A DNA stretch of 64,000 nt from Sphingobium algorifonticola. Its GTDB lineage: Bacteria > Pseudomonadota > Alphaproteobacteria > Sphingomonadales > Sphingomonadaceae. The stretch lies in assembly GCF_004005485.1 (NCBI RefSeq), contig NZ_RZUL01000001.1, forward strand, positions 1 through 64,000, in the 5' to 3' direction. Numbering within the stretch: position 1 is the first letter of the stretch; every line of letters starts with the position of its first letter. The notes under the pieces are model-generated. The model had not been told where the DNA came from, did no database searches, and was given only the letters and a program-made list of their open reading frames with translations. The position numbers and the translations under genes were made by a program. Below, one piece after another: positions 9,681 to 19,758 of this stretch.

Positions 9681-10103
9681 ATGATCGTCATGCCTGTCAC
9701 GCTGGTCTTCGCAGCCGCCGCCGCGCTGCTCAACCTATGGCTTGGCATCCGCATCGCGCGGGTGCGAATGGCCGAGCAGGTGCTGCACGGCGATGGCGGC
9801 AGCAGCCTGCTGATGAAGCGGATGCGGGCGCAGGCCAATTTTGTGGAATATACGCCGTTCCTGCTGGTGCTGGCTGGCGTCGTCGAAATGGCATTGGGCA
9901 GCACAATGTGGCTGTGGATCGCGGTCGCGGCCTACATATTTGGGCGAATCGCCCATGCGTTCGGCATGGATTCAGATCAGCCGGCGAAAACCCGGATGAT
10001 CGGCATCATGGTGACGTTCACGGTCACGATCGTCCTGACGGTGGCGGCGCTCTATGCAGCCTATGCGGGGCTGACGCGCGCGGTGGCGGTGGATATGGTG
10101 TAG
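9681..10103 (+). CDS. MAPEG family membrane protein
   Basis: A 140-residue integral membrane protein with four predicted helices. The MAPEG-type segment QANFVEYTPF lies near residue 52, and GRIAHAFGM is near residue 90. The family includes glutathione-dependent transferases and peroxidases, but bacterial members of this small type are mostly uncharacterised. GGGGAG before the ATG sets the start at MIVMPV. It is transcribed divergently from rpmF across a 232-base gap in which I see no other gene. Confidence 0.8.
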   Translation: MIVMPVTLVFAAAAALLNLWLGIRIARVRMAEQVLHGDGGSSLLMKRMRAQANFVEYTPFLLVLAGVVEMALGSTMWLWIAVAAYIFGRIAHAFGMDSDQPAKTRMIGIMVTFTVTIVLTVAALYAAYAGLTRAVAVDMV

Positions 10104-10165
10104 GCTGCCACGATTGCGGCGAAGCACAGAACCAGCATCCGTTGGTGTCGAACGGGTACGAAAAA

Positions 10166-10831
10166 TCAGGCCGTAACGCCCGTAATTCGATCCGCCACGA
10201 AGGGGTTGGAGCGCCGTTCATGGGCAAAGGTGCTCATCGCGCCATGGCCCGGCACAAAGGCGGTTTCACCACCAAGCGGCCATAATCGCCCGGTAATCGC
10301 GTCGAGCAGATCCTGATGGTTGCCCATGGGAAAATCGGTGCGGCCGATGGACCCCTGAAACAGCACGTCGCCGACAATCGCCAGTTTCGAAGGCGCGTGG
10401 TGGAAGACGACATGGCCCGGCGTGTGGCCGGGGCAGTGGTAGACGTCCAGCACCAGATTGCCGACCGTCACGCTGTCACCGTTGACCAGCCAGCGATCCG
10501 GCTCAAACGGCTTTCCGTTGACGCCGTAATGGCGCCCGTCTTCGTCCAGCCGCGAAATCCAGAAACGGTCCGCCTCATGGGGGCCTTCAATCGGCACGCC
10601 CAGTTCCTTCGCCAGCGTACCGGCTTCACCGCAATGGTCGATATGGCCATGGGTGATAAGGATTTTTTCGATGGTCACTCCCTGCTGTGCGGCGGCGGCT
10701 TTCAGCTTGTGCAGGTCGCCGCCGGGATCGACGAATGCGGCCTTGTTGGTGGCGGTGCACCACAGAAGCGTGCAGTTCTGCTGGAGCGGCGTGACGGGCA
10801 CGAGGACGGCTTTGAGCGGAGGCATTGTCAT
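10166..10831 (-). CDS. Metallo-beta-lactamase fold hydrolase (glyoxalase II-like)
   Basis: A 221-residue enzyme with the full metal-binding set: THGHIDHCG (HxHxDH) near residue 59, CPGHTPGH near residue 133, GDVLF near residue 152 and PGHG near residue 196. This is the YcbL/GloB-like branch that hydrolyses thioesters such as S-lactoylglutathione. The cellular substrate is not determined by sequence. The ATG at 10831 gives MTMPPL. A second ATG two codons later is possible. No strong ribosome binding site is visible. It lies downstream of the rplS terminator on the same strand. Confidence 0.85.
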   Translation of the reverse strand: MTMPPLKAVLVPVTPLQQNCTLLWCTATNKAAFVDPGGDLHKLKAAAAQQGVTIEKILITHGHIDHCGEAGTLAKELGVPIEGPHEADRFWISRLDEDGRHYGVNGKPFEPDRWLVNGDSVTVGNLVLDVYHCPGHTPGHVVFHHAPSKLAIVGDVLFQGSIGRTDFPMGNHQDLLDAITGRLWPLGGETAFVPGHGAMSTFAHERRSNPFVADRITGVTA

Positions 10832-10904
10832 GGCGGCAGATGTGGCGCACGGAACCCTGCTTCGCAAGGGATAGATACGCCGCAGTGCTTCCCCCGCCGC
10901 GCCA

Positions 10905-10936
10905 TGAAAAAAGGCGCCGGAGTTACCTCCGGCGCC
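10905..10936 (-). terminator. Rho-independent terminator after rplS
   Basis: On the minus strand the stem GGCGCCGGA/TCCGGCGCC with a six-base loop is followed by six T residues. It lies 26 bases after the rplS stop and closes the rpsP-rimM-vapBC-trmD-rplS series. Confidence 0.9.
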
Positions 10937-10961
10937 CTTTCCAAAGCCTGTACCGTCAGCC

Positions 10962-11330
10962 TCAGCCTTCGCTGCGCACGTCGCGGCGTTCGGCGATGCG
11001 GGCGCGCTTGCCGGTGCGGCCGCGCAGATAGTAGAGCTTCGCACGACGCACGACGCCACGGCGGACGACGGTGATCGAATCGATGTTCGGCGAATAGAGC
11101 GGGAAGACGCGCTCCACGCCTTCGCCGAAACTGATCTTGCGCACGGTGAAGTTGGACCCCATGCCCTTGTTGGAGCGGGCGATGCAGACGCCTTCATAGT
11201 TCTGGACACGGCTGCGCTCGCCTTCGACAACCTTCACGCCAACACGCAGCGTGTCACCGGGGCGGAAATCCGGGATATCCTTGGCGAGGGCGGCGATATT
11301 CTCGGCCTCGATCTGCTGGAGGAGGTTCAT
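10962..11330 (-). CDS. rplS: Ribosomal protein L19
   Basis: A 122-residue large-subunit protein at the 30S-50S interface. It begins [15 protein letters not shown] and contains [27 protein letters not shown] and [13 protein letters not shown], all typical of L19. Its start overlaps the trmD stop by four bases. It is the last gene of the operon before a strong terminator. Confidence 0.97.
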   Translation of the reverse strand: MNLLQQIEAENIAALAKDIPDFRPGDTLRVGVKVVEGERSRVQNYEGVCIARSNKGMGSNFTVRKISFGEGVERVFPLYSPNIDSITVVRRGVVRRAKLYYLRGRTGKRARIAERRDVRSEG

Positions 11331-12073
11331 GTCCTCTTGTCCTTCATTTTGCGTTGCGCATCAGAGGGCGACTGGTCCCGAACGTCCCTGTGACGTTCCC
11401 AAAGGTCCGGCCGCCGTGACCGTGTATGATCCTGCGCCATGGCTTGCCGCCACGCCGCGATCTTCGCATGATCCCCCGATCGCAACACTTGCGGGATCAT
11501 GCGCCCTTCCCATTCATTGGGCCGGGTATAATGCGGATATTCGAGGAGGCCGCTTTCGAAGCTCTCCTCATCCCCACTGGAAGCCGCGCCCATTACACCG
11601 GGAAGCAGGCGGATGCAAGCATCGAGCAGCACGATTGCGGCCGTCTCTCCGCCCGACAATATATAGTCGCCGACCGAGACCTGCCGGATCGGTCGCGCCT
11701 CGAACAGGCGTTCGTCGATCCCCTCGAACCGGCCGCACAGGATGGTTACGCCGGGCCCTGCCGCAATCTCCCGCACCAGCATCTGCGTCAGTGGTTCCCC
11801 GCGCGGCGTCATGGCGACAAGCGGGGCATCGGGTTGGGCCGCCAAGGCATGGTCCACCGCCCGCGCCAGCACATCCGCGCGCATCACCATGCCCGCGCCG
11901 CCGCCCGCCGGCGTATCGTCCACGGATTTGTGCCTGTCGGTCGCGAAATCGCGGATCTGGACGGGGTCGCACGTCCATATCCCCTGCGCCAGCGCGCGCC
12001 CGGCCAGCGAAACGCCCAGCGGCCCGGGAAACATCTCCGGGTAGAGCGTCAGTATCCGCGCCGCGAAGCTCAT
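11327..12073 (-). CDS. trmD: tRNA (guanine37-N1)-methyltransferase
   Basis: Methylates G37 next to the anticodon, preventing +1 frameshifts. It is a SPOUT-fold dimer that is essential in most bacteria. The 248-residue protein has the knot-region segments [23 protein letters not shown] and the substrate-site region YPHYTRP. The start is the ATG giving MSFAAR. An open frame continues upstream through the overlapping small membrane gene but is not conserved TrmD sequence. It overlaps both the upstream membrane gene and rplS by four bases. Confidence 0.96.
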   Translation of the reverse strand: MSFAARILTLYPEMFPGPLGVSLAGRALAQGIWTCDPVQIRDFATDRHKSVDDTPAGGGAGMVMRADVLARAVDHALAAQPDAPLVAMTPRGEPLTQMLVREIAAGPGVTILCGRFEGIDERLFEARPIRQVSVGDYILSGGETAAIVLLDACIRLLPGVMGAASSGDEESFESGLLEYPHYTRPNEWEGRMIPQVLRSGDHAKIAAWRQAMAQDHTRSRRPDLWERHRDVRDQSPSDAQRKMKDKRT

Positions 12074-12357
12074 GGGGTGCGCGGCCGCGCCCGCAGCCAC
12101 GCCGCCAGTACCCCACCGCCCAGGCACAGCGCGCCCGCCACCAGCATGCCGATGCCCATCGCCAGCAGCCATCCGGCAAAACTGCCCTGTGGATTGCGCA
12201 GCGCAGGCAGCAGGAACAGCAGAGGCGGCGCAATGACCATGGCAGCGCCCGACGCTGCCTTCCAACGCCAGTCCCACCGGAGGACATACAGCCGCCAGCC
12301 GATGACGATGAACAGCAGCATGTAGCCATAGGGCATGATCTGGCCGAAGGTCGTCAT
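12070..12357 (-). CDS. Small membrane protein upstream of trmD
   Basis: A 95-residue protein with three probable helices (about residues 6-25, 34-51 and 61-86) and an arginine-rich cytoplasmic tail. I do not recognise a family. Its start overlaps the vapC stop by four bases (ATGA), and its end overlaps the trmD start, so translation is coupled through this stretch. The neighbours suggest it belongs to the original rimM-trmD operon, with vapBC added upstream. Confidence 0.6.
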   Translation of the reverse strand: MTTFGQIMPYGYMLLFIVIGWRLYVLRWDWRWKAASGAAMVIAPPLLFLLPALRNPQGSFAGWLLAMGIGMLVAGALCLGGGVLAAWLRARPRTP

Positions 12358-12743
12358 AGCGTCCAGTTCTCTGTCCTCAGGCCGGGAATGTCGGCGAAAT
12401 CAGCTTGGTTGTTGGTGATAAGCGTAAGGTCGAGCGACAGCGCATGCGCTGCGATCAGGCGATCGAAGCTGCGGCGCTGCACACCCTTCAGGCGCGCCAA
12501 AGCCCCGTAAGTGTCTGCGGCAAGACGATCAAAAGGCTGAACAGTCACTATCTGCACAAGGGCATCCAACAATTTCCTGTCGCCGGCCGGATCGGAGGAA
12601 TTACGGCTGCCGACGGCAAGTTCCCCATAGGTGATTGCGGACATGCACAAGCCATCCCCGATCGCCTGACGCATACGCACCCTCAGCGATTCGCTCCGTC
12701 CCTGCGCAAAATAGATGCAGATATTCGTATCCAGCAAAAACAC
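12354..12743 (-). CDS. vapC: PIN-domain ribonuclease toxin (VapC type)
   Basis: A 129-residue PIN-domain protein. Acidic active-site residues are visible: FLLDTNICI (Asp at residue 5), ITYGELAVG (Glu near residue 41) and [10 protein letters not shown] (Asp near residue 94). VapC toxins are Mg-dependent RNases that usually cut tRNA or rRNA and are held inactive by VapB. The start is GTG, three bases after the antitoxin stop. It is unusual in sitting inside a ribosomal and tRNA-modification operon, and its stop overlaps the next gene. Confidence 0.88.
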   Translation of the reverse strand: MFLLDTNICIYFAQGRSESLRVRMRQAIGDGLCMSAITYGELAVGSRNSSDPAGDRKLLDALVQIVTVQPFDRLAADTYGALARLKGVQRRSFDRLIAAHALSLDLTLITNNQADFADIPGLRTENWTL

Positions 12744-12746
12744 GGC

Positions 12747-13043
12747 TCAACGGATCGTGTGCGTTGGCGTGGCGCGGTCCCAGTCCCGATCGTCCTGTTC
12801 GATATCTCCGCGTCCGTCTGCCATAAACCCTGTCGAGAAAGCGCCATAAAGCGCATCCAGGCTCGCCACCTTGTCATCGGCGCGACGCAACGAGAAAGTG
12901 CCATCGCCATGATCGGTGACGATGATTTCCTCTCCGGGTCGAAACCCCAGCTCTTTGGGCAAGCGCAACGCCAGAGAATTGCCCGATTTGAAGATGCGGG
13001 CGATCACCCCTTCAACCGAACGCAGACGGCTATGCTGGTTCAC
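12747..13043 (-). CDS. vapB: Antitoxin, AbrB/MazE-type DNA-binding (VapB)
   Basis: A 98-residue protein. Its N-terminal swapped-hairpin domain reads VIARIFKSGNSLALRLPKEL, then GEEIIVTDHGDGTFSL, as in VapB/MazE antitoxins that autoregulate their promoter. The acidic C-terminal tail (GDIEQDDRDWD) would contact the toxin. The start is GTG with GGAGA six bases upstream. Duplicated GTATATAC operator-like sites lie a few bases before the start and overlap the rimM stop. It pairs with the PIN toxin that follows. Confidence 0.88.
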   Translation of the reverse strand: MNQHSRLRSVEGVIARIFKSGNSLALRLPKELGFRPGEEIIVTDHGDGTFSLRRADDKVASLDALYGAFSTGFMADGRGDIEQDDRDWDRATPTHTIR

Positions 13044-13051
13044 AAATATCT

Positions 13052-13074
13052 CCGTATATACATGCCGTATATAC
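13052..13074 (-). promoter_or_regulatory. Candidate VapBC operator
   Basis: Two perfect copies of CCGTATATAC lie at 13052-13061 and 13065-13074, spaced 13 bases start to start. The GTATATAC core of each is itself palindromic, as expected for a dimeric antitoxin. The distal copy touches the rimM stop codon, and the proximal copy lies eight bases before the antitoxin start. The AT-rich sites contrast with the G+C-rich surroundings. Confidence 0.65.
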
Positions 13075-13571
13075 TAGACGATGAACAGCGCGTCAATCAC
13101 GACGGGATCGCCGATTTCCGCCGCCTTGATCGGCACCATGAAACGTTTTGCAGGCTTGCTATCCTGGTCCGGGCGTGACTGCTCGATTTCGAGAATGTCA
13201 CCCGCGCCGAAGTTTTCGACCGCGACGATCCGCCCCAGCGGTGCGCCGTCGCTCGATATGCAGGGCAAGTCGATCAGGTCGATATGATAATATTCGCCCT
13301 CGGGTAATGGCGGCAGGGCGGACCGCGGCACGGTGAGCGCCGTTCCGCGCAAGGCTTCGGCCGCCGTCCGATCGCCGATTTCGGCAAAGCGCGCGACCGC
13401 ACCGTTGGGACCGGGGCGGATGCTTTTCAGCGTCAGCACCCGGTCACCCACGGCAAAACTCTTGTACTGTCTCAGACTGTCCGGCGACTGCGCGAACAGC
13501 TTGAGACGCACCTCGCCCGTCACGCCATGTGCGCCGATGACGGCGGCCAGCGTGACGGGGCGATCCGACAA
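13074..13571 (-). CDS. rimM: 16S rRNA-processing protein RimM
   Basis: A ribosome maturation factor for the 30S head, acting with S19. The 165-residue protein begins VTLAAVIGAHGVTGEVRLKL (RimM N-terminal barrel). Its C-terminal PRC-like half contains LPPLPEGEYYHIDLID and a FMVPI strand. It lies three bases after rpsP, as in the usual rpsP-rimM-trmD-rplS order. Here a toxin-antitoxin pair and a small membrane gene separate it from trmD. Confidence 0.95.
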   Translation of the reverse strand: MSDRPVTLAAVIGAHGVTGEVRLKLFAQSPDSLRQYKSFAVGDRVLTLKSIRPGPNGAVARFAEIGDRTAAEALRGTALTVPRSALPPLPEGEYYHIDLIDLPCISSDGAPLGRIVAVENFGAGDILEIEQSRPDQDSKPAKRFMVPIKAAEIGDPVVIDALFIV

Positions 13572-13574
13572 GGC

Positions 13575-14066
13575 TTAGCCTTCCGCCTTTTCTTCGGCCG
13601 ATTCAGCCGCGGGGGCTTCTGCGGCGGGCGCTTCATCAGCGGCAGCTTCCGCAGCCGGTTCCTCGGCGGCAGGCTCTTCGACAGGTGCCTTGGCGGCTTC
13701 TTCGGCCGCCTTCTTGGCTTCTTCGGCTTCCGCCAGCTTGGCTGCGCGTTCTTCGGCGCGTTCGGTCGCCTTCTCGCCCGGCTTGCCCTTGTTCGGATTG
13801 TTGCGCGGCGCACGCTCCGTCACACCGGCGGCATCCAGGAAACGCAGGACGCGATCGCTCGGCTGCGCGCCGACCGAAACCCAATGCTTGGCCCGATCGA
13901 TGTCGAGCACGACGCGCTTGTCATCATCCTTGGCGAGCAGCGGATTGTAGCTGCCGATCCGCTCGATGAACTTGCCATCACGCGAAGACCGGCTGTCGGT
14001 CACGACGATCCGGTAATAGGGCCGCTTCTTGGAGCCGCCACGCGACAGACGAATTGCAGTTGCCAT
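13575..14066 (-). CDS. rpsP: Ribosomal protein S16 with Ala/Glu-rich tail
   Basis: A small-subunit protein required for 30S assembly. The first 85 or so residues are a normal S16 ([19 protein letters not shown], then GSYNPLL and [11 protein letters not shown]). About 75 residues of Ala/Glu/Lys-rich low-complexity tail follow, giving 163 in total against about 80-90 in E. coli. Such tails occur in other sphingomonads. It is the first gene of the minus-strand rpsP-rimM operon, 44 bases downstream of ffh. Confidence 0.95.
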   Translation of the reverse strand: MATAIRLSRGGSKKRPYYRIVVTDSRSSRDGKFIERIGSYNPLLAKDDDKRVVLDIDRAKHWVSVGAQPSDRVLRFLDAAGVTERAPRNNPNKGKPGEKATERAEERAAKLAEAEEAKKAAEEAAKAPVEEPAAEEPAAEAAADEAPAAEAPAAESAEEKAEG

Positions 14067-14110
14067 AACTCTAACCTTACCTTTCTTGAAACATAATCAA
14101 TGTGTTGAAA

Positions 14111-15586
<1,476 letters not shown>

Positions 15587-15840
15587 GCCAACCTCACTGG
15601 GGCGCGAACCCCTGAAAATCCTTGCCTTCCCTGAAACGACAAATACGCCGGTGGGCGAAACCTCGCCAACCAGCGTTATCCTTCGTGCCGTCCCCAAGGG
15701 ACCTGATGGCGCATCGGATGTGTCAGGGCACCGGCGGGCTAGGCCCGTCGATCTGGCGGCGCTCTTAGCGCAGCGCAGCGCCCGGCGCAACCGCACGCCA
15801 ATTTACCCCTTCTCAATGCTTTTGGCCCACAACGGCGCGC

Positions 15841-17514
15841 ATGCAGGGGAATGTTGATCGCAAGGCGCCACCGCCGCCCACCGGAGACGGCGGGCCGCGT
15901 CTCAGCGCGCAAGACAAGGCGCAGCGCGATCTGCTGACCGGTGCCATTCTCTTTGCCGCCAGCATATTGTTCGTCGTCAACGGCAGTACGGCGATGGGCC
16001 AGGTCATCGATGCCCTTTCGGGCCTTGGCGCCGGTGTCGAGGAAGTGCTGACCATTGCGGTGCTGCTGAATGTCGCGCTGATCCTGTTCGGCTATCGCCG
16101 CTATCGCGATCTGCAGCAGGAAGTGGCGCATCGCGCCGCAGCGGAAGAACGGGCGCGTTCGCTGGCGGCGATCGATCCGCTGACCGATTTCTACAACCGG
16201 CGCTCACTACTGGAGCAGGGCGCAGCGATGATCGCGGACGCCCACGGCCGCGGGCGCGCGGTGGCGGTTCTGCTGCTCGACCTCGACCATTTCAAGACCG
16301 TGAACGACATTCACGGTCATGAGGCGGGCGACCATGTCCTCAAGGTGGTGGCCGAACGCATCGCCCGCGTCATGCCGCCCCATGCCCTTGCGGCGCGGCT
16401 GGGCGGTGACGAGTTCGCCTGCACCTGCATTTTCGACCCCGCCCATCCTGAAACGGTGGAGCGCGTGGCGGAAGACGTGGTTGCGGCGCTTTCCCACGGC
16501 GTCGCCTATGGCAGCAGCGAGCTGATCGTCAGCACATCGCTCGGCCTGTCGCGGTCGGACTGCGACGGCGACCAGATCGACGTGCTGATCCGTCGTGCCG
16601 ACATCGCCATGTATTCCGCGAAAAATGCCGGGCGCAACCGCCATGCCTGGTTCGCCTTCGCCATGGAGGAGGAATTGCACCGCCGCAGCGTGATCGAAGC
16701 GGCCATGCGCCGGGGCATCGCGCAAGGCGAGTTCGTGCCCTATTATGAGCCGCAGATGGACCTGCTGTCGGGCGAATTGCTCGGTTTCGAAATGCTGGCG
16801 CGCTGGGAAAGCCCCGAGCTGGGGCTGACTGGCCCGGACCAGTTCATCCATGTCGCCGAGGAAACCGGCATGATCGGCGAGCTTTCCTTCGCTGTCATGC
16901 GCCGCGCGTTCAGCGATGCGCGCAACTGGGATCCCGCCCTTACGCTGTCGGTCAATATCTCCCCGTCGCAACTGCGCGACCCTTGGCTCAGCCAAAAATT
17001 GCTCAAACTGCTGCTGGAAACCGGCTATCCGGCCAATCGGCTGGAAGTGGAAATCACCGAAACCTGCCTGTTCGAAAATCTGGAACTGGCCAAGACGATC
17101 GTCCAAAGCCTCAAGAACCAGGGCATCCGCATCGCCCTCGATGACTTCGGCACCGGCTACAGCTCGCTGGCGCATCTGCGCGCATTGCCGTTCGACCGGA
17201 TCAAGATCGACCGCAGTTTCGTGACAGCCATGGGCGACAATGGCGAGAATGCCGCGATCGTCACGGCAATTGCCCGGCTGGGCGAAAGCCTGGGCCTGCC
17301 GGTGACCGCAGAGGGCGTCGAGACGCTGGCGATCGAGACCCAGTTGCGCGGCATCGGCCTCGCCAAGGGTCAGGGCTGGCATTTCGGCAAGCCCATGACC
17401 ATCGAACAGACCCGGCGCATGCTGGCCGATCGCGGCATGCTGCCCGCGCGCGAGCGGACCGTCGCGCCGACCGACAATGGCGTGCCGCCGCGTCAGACGC
17501 TTTCCTTCGGCTGA
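15841..17514 (+). CDS. Membrane GGDEF-EAL c-di-GMP protein
   Basis: A 557-residue protein with two membrane helices (about residues 33-48 and 68-85), a GGDEF domain and an EAL domain. The cyclase motif GGDEF is intact at 188-192. The inhibitory RxxD I-site that should precede it is missing. The EAL domain keeps the motif as E316-M-L, DDFGTGYSS near residue 435, KIDRSF and EGVET, so phosphodiesterase activity is likely. Either or both activities could operate. No sensory domain other than the short membrane region is seen. It is divergent from ffh across a 254-base gap with no gene. Confidence 0.9.
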   Translation: MQGNVDRKAPPPPTGDGGPRLSAQDKAQRDLLTGAILFAASILFVVNGSTAMGQVIDALSGLGAGVEEVLTIAVLLNVALILFGYRRYRDLQQEVAHRAAAEERARSLAAIDPLTDFYNRRSLLEQGAAMIADAHGRGRAVAVLLLDLDHFKTVNDIHGHEAGDHVLKVVAERIARVMPPHALAARLGGDEFACTCIFDPAHPETVERVAEDVVAALSHGVAYGSSELIVSTSLGLSRSDCDGDQIDVLIRRADIAMYSAKNAGRNRHAWFAFAMEEELHRRSVIEAAMRRGIAQGEFVPYYEPQMDLLSGELLGFEMLARWESPELGLTGPDQFIHVAEETGMIGELSFAVMRRAFSDARNWDPALTLSVNISPSQLRDPWLSQKLLKLLLETGYPANRLEVEITETCLFENLELAKTIVQSLKNQGIRIALDDFGTGYSSLAHLRALPFDRIKIDRSFVTAMGDNGENAAIVTAIARLGESLGLPVTAEGVETLAIETQLRGIGLAKGQGWHFGKPMTIEQTRRMLADRGMLPARERTVAPTDNGVPPRQTLSFG

Positions 17515-17584
17515 CGCCGCCGCTGCCGCCCCAGCGGCAACCGCGCCATGGACTTGCCATGGCAGCCGCATTACATCGCACCGC

Positions 17585-18388
17585 ATGAACGGCCGCTTCT
17601 CCAAGATGCAGGGTCTGGGCAACGACTTTGTCGTGATCGACGCGCGCGATGCGCCGCTGGCGATGACGACGGCGCGCGCCCGCGCCATTGCGGACCGGCA
17701 CAGCGGCATCGGCTGCGACCAGTTGATCCTGATCGAGCCATCGGACGTCGCCGATGTGCGCATGCGCATATTCAATGCCGATGGCGGCGAGGTGGAAGCC
17801 TGCGGTAATGCCACCCGCTGCGTTCCGCTGTTTCTGGGCCGCGACGTGCGGATCGAAACGGCAGGCGGCCTGCTGGAGGCGCGGTTGACCGATGGCGGCG
17901 CAACCGTCGACATGGGGCAGCCGCGGTTCGATTGGGACGCTATCCCGCTCGCCTATGCGATGGACACGCGAGACATGCCGGTCGGCTGGGACCATCTCGA
18001 TCACCCCGCCGCCGTCAATGTCGGCAACCCGCATGTCGTGTTTTTCCAGCCCGGGATGACGATGGATGACGCAGCACGCATCGGCCCCGTGATCGAGACC
18101 GATCCGTTGTTCCCGGCGCGCGTCAACGTCAACTTTGCCGAGGTCGAGCGGGCGGACCGCATCCGCCTGATCGTATGGGAGCGCGGCGTGGGGCTGACAC
18201 GGGCATGCGGCACTGGTGCCTGTGCGACCGCGGTGGCCGCGATCCGGCGGGGACTGGCGCGTGGGCCCGTCACGATCGTCCTGCCTGGCGGCGACCTTGT
18301 GATCGACTGGTCGCCGGGCGCATCCATCCGTATGTCCGGCCCGGCCGCACATGTGTTCGACGGCACGGCGGACTGGACACGGTTTTGA
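17585..18388 (+). CDS. dapF: Diaminopimelate epimerase
   Basis: Interconverts LL- and meso-diaminopimelate for lysine and peptidoglycan synthesis. The 267-residue enzyme has the two catalytic cysteines Cys73 (EACGNATRC) and Cys208 (RACGTGACAT), and the N-terminal KMQGLGNDFVVID typical of DapF. The ATG at 17585 fits the family start, though no clear ribosome binding site is present. The dapF-mtaB-ftsY order is common in alphaproteobacteria, and mtaB follows 11 bases downstream. Confidence 0.95.
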   Translation: MNGRFSKMQGLGNDFVVIDARDAPLAMTTARARAIADRHSGIGCDQLILIEPSDVADVRMRIFNADGGEVEACGNATRCVPLFLGRDVRIETAGGLLEARLTDGGATVDMGQPRFDWDAIPLAYAMDTRDMPVGWDHLDHPAAVNVGNPHVVFFQPGMTMDDAARIGPVIETDPLFPARVNVNFAEVERADRIRLIVWERGVGLTRACGTGACATAVAAIRRGLARGPVTIVLPGGDLVIDWSPGASIRMSGPAAHVFDGTADWTRF

Positions 18389-18399
18389 GCAGACAGGCC

Positions 18400-19758
18400 A
18401 TGGCCGCCAACGGACCGCAGCTCATCACCATGGGTTGCCGCCTCAACATCGCCGAAAGCGAAACGATGCGGGCGCTGGCCGCCGGGCAGGATGATCTGGT
18501 GATCGTCAACAGTTGCGCGGTGACGAACGAAGCGGTCCGCCAGACGCGGCAAGCGATCCGCCGCGCCCGCCGCGACCGGCCCGACGCGCGCATCGTCGTG
18601 ACCGGTTGCGCCGCACAGACCGACCCCGCGATGTTCGCCGCCATGCCCGAAGTCGACAGCGTGATCGGCAACCGGGAGAAAATGGCGGCGGGGAGTTTTC
18701 GCGTTGCAGGGGCCATCCCGCACCCGTCATCCCAGCGAAAGCTGGGATCTCTCTCGCCTGAATTGGGTCCTGTAAGCGAGACCCCAGCTTTCGCTGGGGT
18801 GACGGAAGAAATATTCTCTAAAATCCGTGTCTCCGACATCATGGCCGTCCGCGAGACTGCCCCGCATCTGGTCAGCGCCTTTGCCGACCGGGTTCGTGGT
18901 TTTGTGGAAGTGCAGAATGGCTGCGATCACCGCTGCACTTTCTGCATCATTCCCTATGGGCGGGGGAACAGCCGATCGGTGCCGGCCGGGGCGGTGATCG
19001 ATGCCGTGCGGGCGCTCGTCGATGGCGGCTGCCGCGAGATCGTGCTGACCGGCGTGGATGTGACCAGCTACGGTCCCGACCTGCCCGGCCAGCCCACCCT
19101 GGGCCTGCTGGTCGAGCGCATATTGAACGCCGTGCCCGCCCTGCCCCGGCTGCGCCTGTCATCGCTCGACAGCGTGGAGATTGACGACCGGCTGTTCGCG
19201 CTGGTGACCGAAGAGCCGCGCCTGATGCCGCATCTCCACCTTTCGCTTCAGGCGGGGGACGACATGATCCTGAAGCGCATGAAGCGCCGCCATAGCCGCA
19301 AGGACGCGCTCGACATGGTGGCGCGCATCCGTGCCCGCCGCCCGGATGTGGCGATCGGTGCGGACATCATCGCGGGTTTCCCCACGGAAACCGAAGCGAT
19401 GTTTCAGAACAGCCTGGCACTGGTCGCCGACTGCGCCATCGTCCACGGCCATATCTTTCCCTATTCGCCGCGCGAGGGAACCCCTGCGGCGCGCATGCCG
19501 CAGGTCGATCCGGCCCTTGTCAAGGATCGCGCCGCGCGCCTGCGCGACGCCTGCGCGATCCAAAGGGACGCCTGGCTGCGCAGTATGGTTGGGAGTCGGC
19601 AAGCGGTCCTTGTCGAGCGCAGCGGACTGGCAGGCCATGCCGAAAACTTCGCGCCGATCACGCTGGGGACACCCGCGCCGCCAGGCGAAATCCTTGCCGT
19701 GCGCGTGACGGCGCTTGAGAATGGCCGCCTGATCGCGCAAGAGGCAGTGCATGACTGA
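18400..19758 (+). CDS. mtaB: tRNA (t6A37) methylthiotransferase MtaB with embedded repeat
   Basis: A radical SAM enzyme that converts t6A37 to ms2t6A37 in tRNA. The 452-residue protein has the N-terminal methylthiotransferase domain (TMGCRLN, VNSCAVT, VTGCAAQ: three cluster cysteines). The radical SAM motif is CDHRCTFC, followed by a TRAM-like C-terminus. Between the two domains, about residues 108-136 are encoded by a palindromic intergenic-type repeat read in frame. The start is the ATG giving MAANGP, with ACAGG upstream. It overlaps ftsY by eight bases. The insertion sits in an interdomain linker, so the enzyme is probably still active. Confidence 0.9.
   Translation: MAANGPQLITMGCRLNIAESETMRALAAGQDDLVIVNSCAVTNEAVRQTRQAIRRARRDRPDARIVVTGCAAQTDPAMFAAMPEVDSVIGNREKMAAGSFRVAGAIPHPSSQRKLGSLSPELGPVSETPAFAGVTEEIFSKIRVSDIMAVRETAPHLVSAFADRVRGFVEVQNGCDHRCTFCIIPYGRGNSRSVPAGAVIDAVRALVDGGCREIVLTGVDVTSYGPDLPGQPTLGLLVERILNAVPALPRLRLSSLDSVEIDDRLFALVTEEPRLMPHLHLSLQAGDDMILKRMKRRHSRKDALDMVARIRARRPDVAIGADIIAGFPTETEAMFQNSLALVADCAIVHGHIFPYSPREGTPAARMPQVDPALVKDRAARLRDACAIQRDAWLRSMVGSRQAVLVERSGLAGHAENFAPITLGTPAPPGEILAVRVTALENGRLIAQEAVHD
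18724..18805. repeat. REP-like palindrome inside mtaB
   Basis: Two 28-base arms (18724-18751 and 18778-18805) are reverse complements with two differences. Each arm folds as a hairpin with a GCGAAAGC core. The two differences change both sides of the inner hairpin (ATCCCAGC with GCTGGGAT, against ACCCCAGC with GCTGGGGT), so the pairing is kept. It is read through in frame and contributes roughly 28 residues, including SSQRKLGS and ETPAFAGVT. Confidence 0.88.

Noticed and set aside
9497..10285. Long plus-strand frames over the MAPEG gene and minus-strand frames over other genes
   Set aside because: High G+C leaves many frames open. These encode Arg/Ala-rich low-complexity sequence with no domain and lie fully across well-supported genes.
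15587..15840. Possible 4.5S/SRP RNA next to ffh
   Set aside because: The conserved GGAAGGAAGCAGCC-type core of SRP RNA is not seen on either strand in the gap.
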